From NCBI GenBank assembly GCA_030690405.1, contig JAUYGU010000108.1:1-25141 (forward strand): a stretch of DNA of 25,141 nt, given 5' to 3'. A program made the position numbers and the translations under genes. The stretch comes from Dehalococcoidia bacterium. Its GTDB lineage: Bacteria > Chloroflexota > Dehalococcoidia > SM23-28-2 > RBG-16-64-32. The notes beneath the pieces were generated by a model. That model was given only the letters and a program-made list of their open reading frames with translations, had not been told where the DNA came from and ran no database searches. Positions 1-8,990 of the stretch are shown here, one piece after another; within the stretch, counting starts at the first letter, position 1, and each line of letters opens with the position of its first letter.

Positions 1-203
1 TCTCTCCTCCAACTGCGCTTGGAACCAAACGCTCTTCAGTGTCCCTGGAGCCATATCATCAGATAGATGACCCGAGATAGATGACCCGGCACTACGACAA
101 TCCCAGGTTTGCGATCATGCTTCATCACCCGATGGTCGCCGCGGCGACGAACTTCGTGCCAGCCATCGTCCTCCAATCGCTTCAGCACATCGCGCACTTT
201 CAT
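1..203 (-). pseudogene. hicA: Frameshifted HicA-type toxin gene, cut by left window edge
   Basis: The minus strand from the ATG at 203 encodes a HicA-like mRNA-interferase start (MKVRDVLKRLEDDGW, then GDHRVMKH and KPGIVVVPGH), including the family's catalytic His context (G-x-H). A perfect 14-bp tandem duplication (61-74 and 75-88) shifts the frame right after VPGH, and translation runs to a TGA at 36-38, giving only 55 residues. Removing one copy restores the expected HicA continuation (LSDDMAPGTLKSVW and onward), open to base 1. HicA proteins are small dsRBD-fold ribonucleases paired with HicB antitoxins. There is no room for hicB between this gene and ppdK, so any partner would lie left of the window. 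The TATAAT at 202-207 overlaps the ATG, so the true start could be the GTG at codon 3. Identity is confident from motifs. Whether the duplication is real or an assembly error cannot be told here. Confidence 0.8.
61..88. repeat. Perfect 14-bp tandem duplication inside hicA
   Basis: The unit AGATAGATGACCCG occurs at 61-74 and again at 75-88 without mismatch. Fourteen is not a multiple of three, so the duplication breaks the hicA frame. Deleting one unit rebuilds the family consensus, which identifies it as a recent insertion-type mutation. Confidence 0.95.
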
Positions 204-240
204 TATATCACGTAACCATCTTCATGACTTACATATTTTA

Positions 241-264
241 GGGGCGGGCCATCAGACCCGCCCC
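241..264 (-). terminator. Hairpin downstream of ppdK
   Basis: A perfect 8-bp stem (GGGGCGGG at 241-248 with CCCGCCCC at 257-264, 8-nt loop) lies 30 bp beyond the ppdK stop codon and before hicA. On the minus strand it is followed by TAAAATAT rather than a clean U-run, so it is a plausible but non-canonical terminator. Confidence 0.5.
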
Positions 265-293
265 ATCGAGTATCCAGCATCGAGAATCGAGAG

Positions 294-3122
294 TTACTTA
301 TCTCTCTCCATCGTGATCTTCTCTTCGAGGGCGGCCTGGGCGGCTGCGAGGCGGGCGATGGGCACGCGCAGCGGGGAACAGGAGACGTAGTCCAGGCCAA
401 GGTCGTGGCAGAAGCGGATGCTGGCGGGGTCGCCGCCGTGCTCACCACACAGAGCTAGCTCCAACTCCGGGTTGGCGGCGCGCCCCTCCTCCACGGCTAT
501 CTGGATGAGGCGGCCCACCCCCAGCTCGTCGATGGTGTTGAAGGGGTTATGGATGAGGTAGCCACGGTCCAGGTAGAAGCGCAGGAACTTCTCCTCCGCG
601 TCGTCGCGGCTGAAGCCGAACGTCATCTGAGTGAGGTCGTTGGAGCCGAAGGAGAAGAAGTCCGTGTAGGGCGCCAGCCGGCCGCCGGCCAGGGCGGCGC
701 GGGGCAGCTCGATCATCGTACCGAAGTGGATTGGCGCCGGGCGACCCAGGGGCTCTCCCATCTCCTGGGCCACGCCCTCCAGGCGCCGCCGCAGGGCGAG
801 CAGCTCGCCCGCGGCCACCACCAGGGGGACCATGATCTTGGGCTGCGGGTCCAGTCCTTCGCGCCGAAGGTCGAAGGTGGCCTGGAGAATGGCGCGAACC
901 TGCATCTCGTAGATGTCCGGGTAAGTGAGGCCCAGGCGAGAACCGCGGTGCCCCAGCATCGGGTTGGCCTCGTGAAGCGCCTTCGCCGTCTCCACGAGCG
1001 CCTCCTTGTCCGCCAGGGCGGCGCCCTCCGCGCCCGTAGCGCGGAGCACGGCCACCTCCTGAAGGAGATCCTCGTACGGCGGCAGGAACTCGTGCAGGGG
1101 CGCGTCGAGGAGGCGGATCGTGACCGGCCTGCCGTCCATCACGCGCAGGATCTCCGCGAAGTCCTGCCGCTGCCGCTCCGCCAGGTAGGCCAGCGCCTCG
1201 CGGAACTGGTGCGCCGCCGCGCTGGCCGCCAGGCGCCCCTCGGCAGCGCGCAGGCGTTCGCCGGCGGCGGCACGGGCTGCCCCTGTCGCCTCCTCGAGAG
1301 CGAGGCGGCCCTCCTCGACGGCGCGCTCCATCTCCGAGACGTCGCGGGCCGCGGTCAGCATCGTCCGCACGTAGGGCAAGCGGTCGCGCTGGAAGAACAT
1401 GTGCTCCGTCCGGCAGAGGCCGATCCCCTCCGCGCCCAGCTCAAGCGCCTGGCGGGCGTCCGCCGGCGTGTCAGCGTTGGCCAGCACCCCCAGGCGGCGC
1501 TTCCCGTCAGCCCAGGACAGCAGGACGGCGAGCTCCTCGTTGGCGGCGACGTCCGGCGGCACGGTCTCGATGGCGCCCGTGAACACCTCACCGGTGAAGC
1601 CGTCCACGCTTATCACATCGCCCTCCGCGATCTGGGTGCCGTTCACGGACATGCGCCGCCGTGCCGTGTCGATGCGAAGCTCGGCGCAGCCGACGACCGC
1701 CGGCTTGCCCAGGCCACGGGTGACCACGGCGGCGTGACTGGTGATGCCGCCGCGGGCGGTGAGGACGGCGGCGGCGGCGATGATGCCGTGCACGTCCTCC
1801 GCGCTGGTCTCACGGCGGACCAGGATCACGGGCTGGCCGCCGTTGGCGTCCACGGCGGCTTCGGCGTCGAAGACGGCGCGACCGGTGGCGGCGCCGGGGG
1901 AGGCGTTGAGGCCGCGGCCGATCAGCCTGCCCTCGGACAGGGCGCGGCGCTTGGCGCTCTCCTGGAAGCGGGGCAGGAGGAGCTGGGCGAGGTCGGCGGC
2001 GGGGACGCGCCGTAGCGCCTCGTCCCGGCCGATCAGGCCTTCCTCGACCATATCCACCGCGGTCTTGACGGCGGCGGCGGCCGTGCGCTTGGCGGAGCGC
2101 GTCTGGAGGACGTACAGCCTGCCGCTCTCGATGGTGAACTCGATGTCCTGGACGTCGCGATGGTGCCGTTCCAGCAGCTCGGCGGCTGCGGCCAGCTCCT
2201 GATGCATCACGGGCATCTCGCGGGCCAGCTCTTCGATGGGATGGGGCGTGCGGGCGCCGGAGACGATGTCCTCCCCCTGGGCGTTGGCGAGGTATTCGCC
2301 GTAGAGGCGGCGCTCTCCCGTCGCCGGGCTGCGGCTGAAGGCGACGCCGGTGCCGCTGTCCCAGCCGCGGTTCCCGAACACCATCGCCTGGACGGTGACG
2401 GCTGTGCCCAGCTCGTCCGGGATGCCGTGGTGGCGGCGGTAGGCGATGGCGCGCCGGTTGTTCCAGCTATCGAACACGGCGAGAACGGCGCTCTGGAGCT
2501 GCTCCCAGGGATCGGCCGGGAACGCCTGGCCGGCGGCGCCAGCGATCTCCAGGAAGCGATCGACCGTCCAGGCCAGCGCCTCCTCGTCCAGCTCAGCGTC
2601 GCTGGAGACGCGCCCGCGCTCCCGCGCCTCCGCCAGCGCTTCCTCGAACGGCTCCGGGTCGGCCCGGAGCACCACTTTGGCGAAAATCTGGATGAACCGG
2701 CGATAGGCATCCAGGGCGAAGCGCCGGTCGCCCGCCTCCAGCGCCAGCGCCTGCACCGTTTCGTCGTTCAGGCCCAGGTTTAGCACGGTGTCCATCATTC
2801 CCGGCATGGAGTAGCGGGAGCCGGAGCGAACGGAGACCAGGAGCGGTCTATCAGTGGAGCCGAAGCGGCGGTCCAGCGCCTGCTCCATCTCGCCGAGGAG
2901 CGCGTGTATCTCGTCCCAGAGGCCGAGCGGCGGCTGCCGGTCGCCGCGATAGTAACGGCGGCAGGCCTCGGTGGATATGGTGAAGCCGGGCGGCACGGGC
3001 AAGCCGAGGCGCACCATCTCCGCGAGGTTGGCGCCCTTACCACCGAGGAGGTCCGCCATAGAGGCGCCGCCTTCCGCGAAGCGGTACACGAGCTTAACCG
3101 AGGTGCCGCCCGCCGTCTTCAT
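294..3122 (-). CDS. ppdK: Pyruvate, phosphate dikinase
   Basis: PPDK interconverts pyruvate + ATP + Pi and phosphoenolpyruvate + AMP + PPi in the cytoplasm, supporting gluconeogenesis or PPi-linked glycolysis. The 942-residue product has an N-terminal ATP-grasp domain (GGKGANLAEM near 27-36, VSVRSGSRYSMPGMMDT near 97-112). The phosphohistidine swivel domain contains GGITSHAAVVTRG at 458-470, with catalytic His463. The C-terminal TIM barrel has GLCRTEHMFF at 568-577, FGSNDLTQMTFGFSRDD near 825-841 and CGEHGGDP at 892-899. All catalytic signatures are intact, so activity is likely. It is longer than the usual ~880 residues, partly through an Ala/Glu/Arg-rich, probably helical insert around 596-640. 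The ATG at 3122 has no Shine-Dalgarno sequence, but a TAGAGT hexamer ends 6 nt upstream, suggesting a leaderless mRNA. It is divergent from the GGDEF-EAL gene. No PPDK regulatory kinase gene is nearby. Confidence 0.97.
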   Translation of the reverse strand: MKTAGGTSVKLVYRFAEGGASMADLLGGKGANLAEMVRLGLPVPPGFTISTEACRRYYRGDRQPPLGLWDEIHALLGEMEQALDRRFGSTDRPLLVSVRSGSRYSMPGMMDTVLNLGLNDETVQALALEAGDRRFALDAYRRFIQIFAKVVLRADPEPFEEALAEARERGRVSSDAELDEEALAWTVDRFLEIAGAAGQAFPADPWEQLQSAVLAVFDSWNNRRAIAYRRHHGIPDELGTAVTVQAMVFGNRGWDSGTGVAFSRSPATGERRLYGEYLANAQGEDIVSGARTPHPIEELAREMPVMHQELAAAAELLERHHRDVQDIEFTIESGRLYVLQTRSAKRTAAAAVKTAVDMVEEGLIGRDEALRRVPAADLAQLLLPRFQESAKRRALSEGRLIGRGLNASPGAATGRAVFDAEAAVDANGGQPVILVRRETSAEDVHGIIAAAAVLTARGGITSHAAVVTRGLGKPAVVGCAELRIDTARRRMSVNGTQIAEGDVISVDGFTGEVFTGAIETVPPDVAANEELAVLLSWADGKRRLGVLANADTPADARQALELGAEGIGLCRTEHMFFQRDRLPYVRTMLTAARDVSEMERAVEEGRLALEEATGAARAAAGERLRAAEGRLAASAAAHQFREALAYLAERQRQDFAEILRVMDGRPVTIRLLDAPLHEFLPPYEDLLQEVAVLRATGAEGAALADKEALVETAKALHEANPMLGHRGSRLGLTYPDIYEMQVRAILQATFDLRREGLDPQPKIMVPLVVAAGELLALRRRLEGVAQEMGEPLGRPAPIHFGTMIELPRAALAGGRLAPYTDFFSFGSNDLTQMTFGFSRDDAEEKFLRFYLDRGYLIHNPFNTIDELGVGRLIQIAVEEGRAANPELELALCGEHGGDPASIRFCHDLGLDYVSCSPLRVPIARLAAAQAALEEKITMERDK

Positions 3123-3128
3123 CGCTAC

Positions 3129-3134
3129 ACTCTA
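3129..3134 (-). promoter_or_regulatory. -10 hexamer of leaderless ppdK
   Basis: On the minus strand TAGAGT is followed by 6 nt and then the ppdK ATG, so a transcript starting about 7 nt past the -10 would begin at the start codon. No good -35 is visible. Confidence 0.5.
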
Positions 3135-3332
3135 TTCTGAGGCATTTGATAGATACATCCAAGCCCCTTCACAGAAAACGCCTATCATTCACGCATCATT
3201 AACGTGACGCTCGCCGCGGGCCACGGGTTACACTCCGCGCGGCGCGCTTCTGAAACGCCGGATTCGCTCACCCGTTCGTAACGCCACCTGAGTTCCCCCG
3301 TCATTTAGGTAAGAAACCTCCGTACCTCGTCT

Positions 3333-6300
3333 ATGACAAGCGAAACCGTGACCCACGACATCGCCACCGGCGGCGACCCCGCCCGCGGCTACGAGCCCGG
3401 CTCCTCTGCCGACCCGGTAGCGGAAGTGCGGGCGCTGAAGCGCTGGGTGCAGGCCGGCGTCTACGGCACCATCATCGCCTTCATCCCGTTCGACGCCTTC
3501 CTCATCCAGCAGTCGCTCCTTGAGCTTCTCGTCAACAACCTGCTGTACGTCGCCGTCGCCACCGCGGCCATCGAGGGCGCCTTCTCCCAGATGTTCAAGC
3601 TGCGCAGACGCAGCGCCTATCCGAACGCCCTCGTCATGGCGCTGGGGAGCGTGCAGACCGTCGAAGGCGCCGCCGGGCGGGCGCTGCAGGTGGTGCAGGG
3701 CCTCCTGGGGCTGGACGCTTCGTTCCTGGCCCTGGGCTCCGCAGCAGACCTGCACCCGCTGGCCGTCTCCGGCGTCAGCCGGACTGCCGCGAAGGCGATC
3801 CTCAAAGCGGCCGGCGCCAGCGTCGCGGAATCTATGCGCTCCGGCGAGCCGTTGCCGCTCGGACCTGCGCCGCTGCCTGCGAAGGAAGGCAAGCCAAGCC
3901 GCTGGGTCTGCCTGCCCATCGTCTCGCTGCACAGCCCCATCGGCATCCTGGCCTTCCCCACGCACCACCCCAGCGGCCAGCTCAAGGACCGCGAGCTGCT
4001 ACGCGGCATAGGTCGCGCGCTTGGCCTCTCGCTGAAGAACCTCCGCCAGAGAGAAGAGCTGCGCAAGAGCGAGGCCCACCTGCGGGTGATGGTGGAGCAG
4101 ATGCCCGCCGTGCTGTGGACAACCGACACGGAGCTCCGGTTCACCTCGTCGCTGGGGGCCGGGCTGGCGGGGCTGGGGCTGCGGCCCAACCAGGTCCTGG
4201 AGATGACGCTGCACGAGTACTTCTCGGCGGATGACGATGAGTTCCCAGCAATTGCCGCCCACCGCCGCGCTCTCACCGGCGAGACCGCCACCTACGAGTT
4301 CGAGTGGACGGAGCGGGCGTTCCACACACACATAGAGCCGCTGCGCGACGCAGAAGGCCGCGTCGTCGGCACCATCGGCGTGGCCCTGGATGTGACGGAG
4401 GGGAAGCGGACGGATGCGCTACTGGCGGGAGAGAAGCGCGTGCTTGAGATGGTCGCCCGTGGCGCGCCGCTCCAGGAAGTGCTGGAGGTGCTGACGCGGA
4501 ACGTGGAAGAGCAGGCCAACGGGATGCTGTGCTCCATCCTGCTGCTGGACCAAGGCGGCACAAACCTACGGCACGGCGCCGCCCCCAGCCTTCCCGACGC
4601 CTATAACCAGGCCGTGGACGGCATCGCGATCGGCCCCAAGGTGGGTTCCTGTGGCACGGCGGCCTATCTAAAGAGGCCGGTCATCGTTTCCGACATCGCC
4701 ATCGACCCCCTCTGGGCCGACGTCCGCCATCTCGCCCTGAGCCACGGCCTGCGGGCCTGCTGGTCGACGCCGATCCTCGCCTCCAACGGCGCTGTCCTGG
4801 GCACGGCTGCGCTCTATTACCGCGAGCCGCGCGAGCCCAATGCGCAGGACCTGGAGCTGATCGAAAGGGTCACGCATATCGCTGGGATCGCCATCGACCG
4901 CAGGCTGGCGGACGAGGCGTTGAGGCGTCGCGAGCGGGAGCTCAAGGCGCTGGTTGAGAACGCGCCCGACATCATCGCCCGCTTCGACAGCGAGCTGCGC
5001 CACGTCTACGTCAACCCGGCTGTAGAGCGAGTGATGGGGATGCCGCCTGAGGAGATCATCGGGAAGACTCACTCGGAGCTGGGTATGCCGGAGGAGCTGT
5101 ACTCAACCTGGCAGACGAGCCTGCGTGCGGTCTTCGACACCGGCGAGGAGCGCGTCATTGAGTTCGGGACGCCCAAGGGCGCGCGCTACTACCAGTCACG
5201 CCTGGTACCGGAATTCGCGGATGACGGCTCCCTCGAGACGGTGCTCACCATCACGCGCGACATCACGGAGCACAAACGGGCTGAGGAGGCGCTGCGCGCC
5301 AGCGAGACGAACTTCCGTGACCTGGTGGAGAACATCAGTGAGGTGATCTACGCGCAGGACAAGGACGGCCGCGTCACCTACGTGAGCCCCGTTGTGGAGC
5401 AGATCGGCGGTTACAGCCCGCAGGAGGTGATCGGCCGGCCGTTCACGGACTTCATCCACCCGGACGACCTGCCTTCGCTCATGGAGAGCTTCCGGCGCAC
5501 CGTGGCGGGGAACCCGGAGCCGTTCGAGTACCGCGTGGCCACGAAGACCGGAGACTTCCGCTGGGTACGCACGTCCAGCCGCCCGGTCTACGAAGGGGAT
5601 CGCATCGTCGGCCTGCGCGCCGTCCTGATGGACATCACCGACCGCAGGCGGGTGGAAGAGGCGCTGCGTGAGAGCGAGACCAAGTTCCGCACGCTTGCGG
5701 AAACAGTGGCGGCGGCCGCGTTCATCTTCCAGGGCAACCGGATGTGCTACGTAAACTCCGCCGCGGAGGCCCAGACCGGCTACTCACGCGAAGAGCTGCT
5801 GACGATGGACTTCTGGGAGGTGATCCACCCCGACTTCCGGCCGCTGGTCAAGAAGCGCGGGCTGGCCCGCCAGCGCGGCGAGCAAGTCCCAGCCCGGTAC
5901 GAAGTCAAGCTCCTGACCAGGAACGGCGAGGAGCGCTGGGTTGACTTCATGGCGGCGGCGATCGAGTTCGAGGGCAAGCCCGCCGTCCTCGGAACCGCGT
6001 TCGACATCACGGAACGCAAGGCCGCTGAGGAGACGATCAGGCACCTCGCCTACCACGACGGCCTCACCGGCCTCCCAAACCGCACGCTGTTCGAGGACCG
6101 CCTGACCGTGACGCTGGCCCAGGGGCGCCGCAAGAGGCGCCTGGCGGCAATCATGTTCCTGGACCTCGACCGGTTCAAGGTGGTGAACGATACCGTGGGC
6201 CACGCCATGGGCGACCGGCTGCTGCAGAGCGTCGCCGAGCGGCTGAAGGGGCTCGTCCGCGAGGGCGACACCGTCGCCCGCGTGGGCGGCGACGAGTTCA

Positions 6301-7373
6301 CGGTGCTGTTGCCGGACGTGGGCCGGGTGGAAGACGCGGTGGAGGTGGCGGACCGGATCCTGGAGACGCTGCGGCAGCCCTGGCGGCTCAACGACCACGA
6401 GTTCCACATCACCACAAGCATCGGCATCGCCATGTGCCCCGGCGACGGCGAGGACGCCGAATCGCTCCTGCGGAACGCGGACACGGCCATGTACCGCGCC
6501 AAGGACAGAGGCCGGGACAACTACAAGCTCTACGCGCCGGCGATGAACAGCAGGATCGCGGAGCGTCTGGCCCTGGAGAACAGCCTGCGCCACGCCCTGG
6601 AGCGCGGCGAGTTCGTCGTCCACTACCAGCCGCAGGTGAACATCGAGACGGGGCGCATCGTCGGCGTGGAGGCGCTCGTGCGCTGGCAGCACCCGGAGCG
6701 GGGGCTCGTGTCGCCCCTGGAGTTCATCCCGGTCGCGGAGGAGACGGGCCTGATCGTGCCCCTGGGAGCCTGGGTCCTGCGCACCGCCTGCGCGCAGAAC
6801 CGGGCCTGGCAGGATGCCGGCCTGCCTCCGATGCGGATGGCGGTGAACCTCTCCGCCCGCCAGTTCCAGCGGCGCGACCTGCTGGACACCGTGGCCTCTG
6901 CGCTGGCGGAGACCGGCCTGCCCCCGCAGTACCTGCAGCTGGAGATCACCGAGGGCGCCGCGATGCAGGACGTGGACCTCACGCTGGCGATCCTGCGGGA
7001 GCTGCGGGAAGCGGGCGTCCAGATATCGATCGACGATTTCGGGACGGGGCACTCCTCGCTCAGCTACCTGAAGCGCTTCCCCATCGACGTCATCAAGATC
7101 GACCAGTCGTTCGTGCAGGACCTGACCATCGACCCGAACAACGCCGCCATCGCCAGCACGATCATCGTGATGGCGCACGCCCTCAACCTGACGGTGATCG
7201 CCGAGGGCGTGGAGACCGCCGAGCAGCTCGCCTTCCTGCGGGAGCGGGAGTGCGACGAGATGCAGGGGTTCCTGTTCAGCCGCCCGGCGCCGGCGCCGGA
7301 GCTGGACCAGATGCTGCGCCGGAACGGCCGCCGCTCACGCTCCTCGCTCCCGGCGGAGCTGAAGCGGCGCTAG
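3333..7373 (+). CDS. Multi-sensor diguanylate cyclase/phosphodiesterase (GAF-PAS-GAF-PAS3-GGDEF-EAL)
   Basis: This 1346-residue protein makes and/or degrades cyclic di-GMP in response to signals. Approximate domain order is: hydrophobic helical segment (~40-88), GAF-like domain (~100-235), PAS (~245-356), GAF (~365-525), three PAS/PAC units (~535-645, 655-770, 778-893), GGDEF (~903-1066) and EAL (~1080-1330). The cyclase motif GGDEF is intact at 985-989, with an inhibitory RxxD I-site (REGD, 976-979) five residues upstream. The EAL domain keeps EAL (1113-1115), NLSARQF, the metal-binding DDFGTG (1234-1239), KID (1255-1257) and AEGVET. Both activities are therefore possible, with product inhibition of the cyclase. 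The usual ITES is ITEG here and the Tyr after DDFGTG is His. No convincing transmembrane pair is seen, so it is probably cytoplasmic or peripheral. It lies alone between divergent ppdK and a convergent thiolase-like gene only 6 bp away, and no Shine-Dalgarno precedes the ATG. Confidence 0.95.
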   Translation: MTSETVTHDIATGGDPARGYEPGSSADPVAEVRALKRWVQAGVYGTIIAFIPFDAFLIQQSLLELLVNNLLYVAVATAAIEGAFSQMFKLRRRSAYPNALVMALGSVQTVEGAAGRALQVVQGLLGLDASFLALGSAADLHPLAVSGVSRTAAKAILKAAGASVAESMRSGEPLPLGPAPLPAKEGKPSRWVCLPIVSLHSPIGILAFPTHHPSGQLKDRELLRGIGRALGLSLKNLRQREELRKSEAHLRVMVEQMPAVLWTTDTELRFTSSLGAGLAGLGLRPNQVLEMTLHEYFSADDDEFPAIAAHRRALTGETATYEFEWTERAFHTHIEPLRDAEGRVVGTIGVALDVTEGKRTDALLAGEKRVLEMVARGAPLQEVLEVLTRNVEEQANGMLCSILLLDQGGTNLRHGAAPSLPDAYNQAVDGIAIGPKVGSCGTAAYLKRPVIVSDIAIDPLWADVRHLALSHGLRACWSTPILASNGAVLGTAALYYREPREPNAQDLELIERVTHIAGIAIDRRLADEALRRRERELKALVENAPDIIARFDSELRHVYVNPAVERVMGMPPEEIIGKTHSELGMPEELYSTWQTSLRAVFDTGEERVIEFGTPKGARYYQSRLVPEFADDGSLETVLTITRDITEHKRAEEALRASETNFRDLVENISEVIYAQDKDGRVTYVSPVVEQIGGYSPQEVIGRPFTDFIHPDDLPSLMESFRRTVAGNPEPFEYRVATKTGDFRWVRTSSRPVYEGDRIVGLRAVLMDITDRRRVEEALRESETKFRTLAETVAAAAFIFQGNRMCYVNSAAEAQTGYSREELLTMDFWEVIHPDFRPLVKKRGLARQRGEQVPARYEVKLLTRNGEERWVDFMAAAIEFEGKPAVLGTAFDITERKAAEETIRHLAYHDGLTGLPNRTLFEDRLTVTLAQGRRKRRLAAIMFLDLDRFKVVNDTVGHAMGDRLLQSVAERLKGLVREGDTVARVGGDEFTVLLPDVGRVEDAVEVADRILETLRQPWRLNDHEFHITTSIGIAMCPGDGEDAESLLRNADTAMYRAKDRGRDNYKLYAPAMNSRIAERLALENSLRHALERGEFVVHYQPQVNIETGRIVGVEALVRWQHPERGLVSPLEFIPVAEETGLIVPLGAWVLRTACAQNRAWQDAGLPPMRMAVNLSARQFQRRDLLDTVASALAETGLPPQYLQLEITEGAAMQDVDLTLAILRELREAGVQISIDDFGTGHSSLSYLKRFPIDVIKIDQSFVQDLTIDPNNAAIASTIIVMAHALNLTVIAEGVETAEQLAFLRERECDEMQGFLFSRPAPAPELDQMLRRNGRRSRSSLPAELKRR

Positions 7374-7379
7374 CCGCCC

Positions 7380-8924
7380 TTACGGCGAGAACACGTTCCG
7401 GCCGCTCTCCGTGTCGTGGCTGACGCGGCCGGAGGCGCCCACGAACTCCTCGCGCGTCATCGCCCGCATCAGGTCGGCGTCCACGGGCGTGTTGGCGATG
7501 AACCGCGCGCCGGGCTTCTCGCCGTTCCCCTCGCCCAGGCGAGTCGCCTGCGGCGACAACCGGCCGATGACGATCCCCATCTCCGGCTCTCCCTCTCGGT
7601 TGAACTGCACCGTGTAGCTCTCGATGATCGCCGCGCCGTCCGCGCGCTCGACCGTTGGCGGGCTCTCCATCGCCTCTATCGGGGCCTGATCGACCTCGGG
7701 GTCCGTCCGCTGCCAGCGCCCGTTCGGCGGACGGCTTGCGCTGTACACGCCGGCCGAGTGCTTGGTCGCGAACCAGCCCAGGCCGGTGACCAGCGCCTTC
7801 GCGCCGGGGCTCTCGCGCAGGCGGGCCACGGCCGCCGCGACGGAGTGCGTCACGTAGTTGTTGCCGGGTCCACCCGCGTAGGCCAGGCCGCCGGTCAATG
7901 TGAGGGAGCGCGGGTCGTCCATGCTCAGCCCCAGCTCGCCCATCGCCAGCTGGACCGCCGAGGGGAAGCAGGAGTAGAGGTCGAACAGCTCGATCTCGTC
8001 CACGCTGAGCCCGGCCATGCCCAGGGCGCGCGAGGTGGCGGCGCGGATGGCGGGCGAGGAGTGCAGGTTGACGCGGTCGCTCACGAACCACTTATCGTTC
8101 GCCTCACCGCAGCCCCACAGGTAGACCCAGCGGTCCTCCGGGATGCCGAGCTCACTGGCCGTCTGCGATCCGGTGAGGATGACGCCGGCCGCCTGGTTCA
8201 CCTCCATGATGGCGTTCATCCGCTTGGGGTAGGGGAAGCAGACCATGCGGTTTGCGGGAGAGACGGTGGTGATCTCGTCCGCGGTCAGGGGCTTCGGGAA
8301 CCAGGCGTAGGGGTTCTGGGCGGCGACGGCGGAGAACCTCTCGTAGAGGGCGCCCAGACGGCGGCGGTGCTCCTCCAGGCCCAGCCCCAGGTGGGCGCGC
8401 AGGGCGTTCTCGAACAGCGGGTAGACGCGGGTGGGCATGACAGCGCCGTGGCGGGACTCCACCTCCGTGACGCCGCTGCGGCTATCGCCGACCATCTCCT
8501 GCGGTATCCCCCGCTCATGCCAGGGGAGGCTGGCCCCCAGCTTGCGGGCGAGGCGGGTCGACGCCAGCACCTCGGCGCCGCAGATGAGGGCGAGGCGCGT
8601 CTCGCCGCGGACGATCGCCTCCGCCGTCTTGTTGATCAGCCGCTGGGGGGTATCGCCGCCGACGGCGGTGTAGACGCGCTGGGCGGGGCTGGCGCCCAGC
8701 CGCTCGGCGAGCAGCCCGGTGGTGTCGGAGTAGGGCCAGGCGATGATATTGACGACCTGCAGGCTGTCCATGTGGGCCAGGAGTCCCTGCACGCCGGCGT
8801 CGTCTTCGGCGGCGCGCGCCACGGTGGCCATCATCTCCAGCGGCTCCACCGCGTCGGCGATCTCTCGGGAGCGGTTGACGTACTGGCCGGCGCCTACGAT
8901 GACCGGCAGGTTAGCAGCGGACAT
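7380..8924 (-). CDS. Thiolase-like protein with extra C-terminal domain (TLP1/SCP2-thiolase type), catalytic Cys absent
   Basis: This 514-residue thiolase-fold protein starts with LPVIVGAGQY and has GGLAYAGGPGNNYVTH near 345-360, matching the thiolase nucleotide/CoA-pocket segments. Annotation pipelines usually call such proteins acetyl-CoA acetyltransferase. The region where the acyl-accepting Cys should lie reads AVGGDTPQRLINK, and the C-terminal CxG-type Cys region reads VTGLGWFATKHSAG, so neither cysteine is present. The usual HEAF histidine position reads DLYSCFP. About 110 residues after the thiolase core match the added C-terminal domain of thiolase-like protein type 1. It probably binds acyl-CoA or lipid thioesters rather than being a standard degradative thiolase; this is inferred from missing residues. 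The ATG at 8924 has AAGG nearby and a TAGAGT hexamer 9 nt upstream. Its 3' end nearly abuts the GGDEF-EAL gene. Confidence 0.85.
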   Translation of the reverse strand: MSAANLPVIVGAGQYVNRSREIADAVEPLEMMATVARAAEDDAGVQGLLAHMDSLQVVNIIAWPYSDTTGLLAERLGASPAQRVYTAVGGDTPQRLINKTAEAIVRGETRLALICGAEVLASTRLARKLGASLPWHERGIPQEMVGDSRSGVTEVESRHGAVMPTRVYPLFENALRAHLGLGLEEHRRRLGALYERFSAVAAQNPYAWFPKPLTADEITTVSPANRMVCFPYPKRMNAIMEVNQAAGVILTGSQTASELGIPEDRWVYLWGCGEANDKWFVSDRVNLHSSPAIRAATSRALGMAGLSVDEIELFDLYSCFPSAVQLAMGELGLSMDDPRSLTLTGGLAYAGGPGNNYVTHSVAAAVARLRESPGAKALVTGLGWFATKHSAGVYSASRPPNGRWQRTDPEVDQAPIEAMESPPTVERADGAAIIESYTVQFNREGEPEMGIVIGRLSPQATRLGEGNGEKPGARFIANTPVDADLMRAMTREEFVGASGRVSHDTESGRNVFSP

Positions 8925-8933
8925 GGCGACCTT

Positions 8934-8939
8934 ACTCTA
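8934..8939 (-). promoter_or_regulatory. -10 hexamer for thiolase-like gene
   Basis: TAGAGT on the minus strand ends 9 nt before the ATG at 8924, giving a leader of only 1-3 nt if it is used. Confidence 0.4.
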
Positions 8940-8990
8940 ACGCGAGGGTGAGCGTAAGTCTACCCGGCAAGCGCACCCCGATTAGGCTCA

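Noticed and set aside
549..2015. Long plus-strand open frame opposite ppdK (488 codons)
   Set aside because: It lies fully antisense to an intact PPDK with all motifs; GC-rich codon bias creates such shadow frames. It has no family resemblance.
5784..7178. Long minus-strand open frame opposite the GGDEF-EAL gene
   Set aside because: His/Arg/Val-rich translation typical of an antisense shadow; the plus-strand gene has complete domains.
7416..8951. 511-codon plus-strand frame opposite the thiolase-like gene
   Set aside because: Shadow frame of a clearly conserved minus-strand protein; no motifs.
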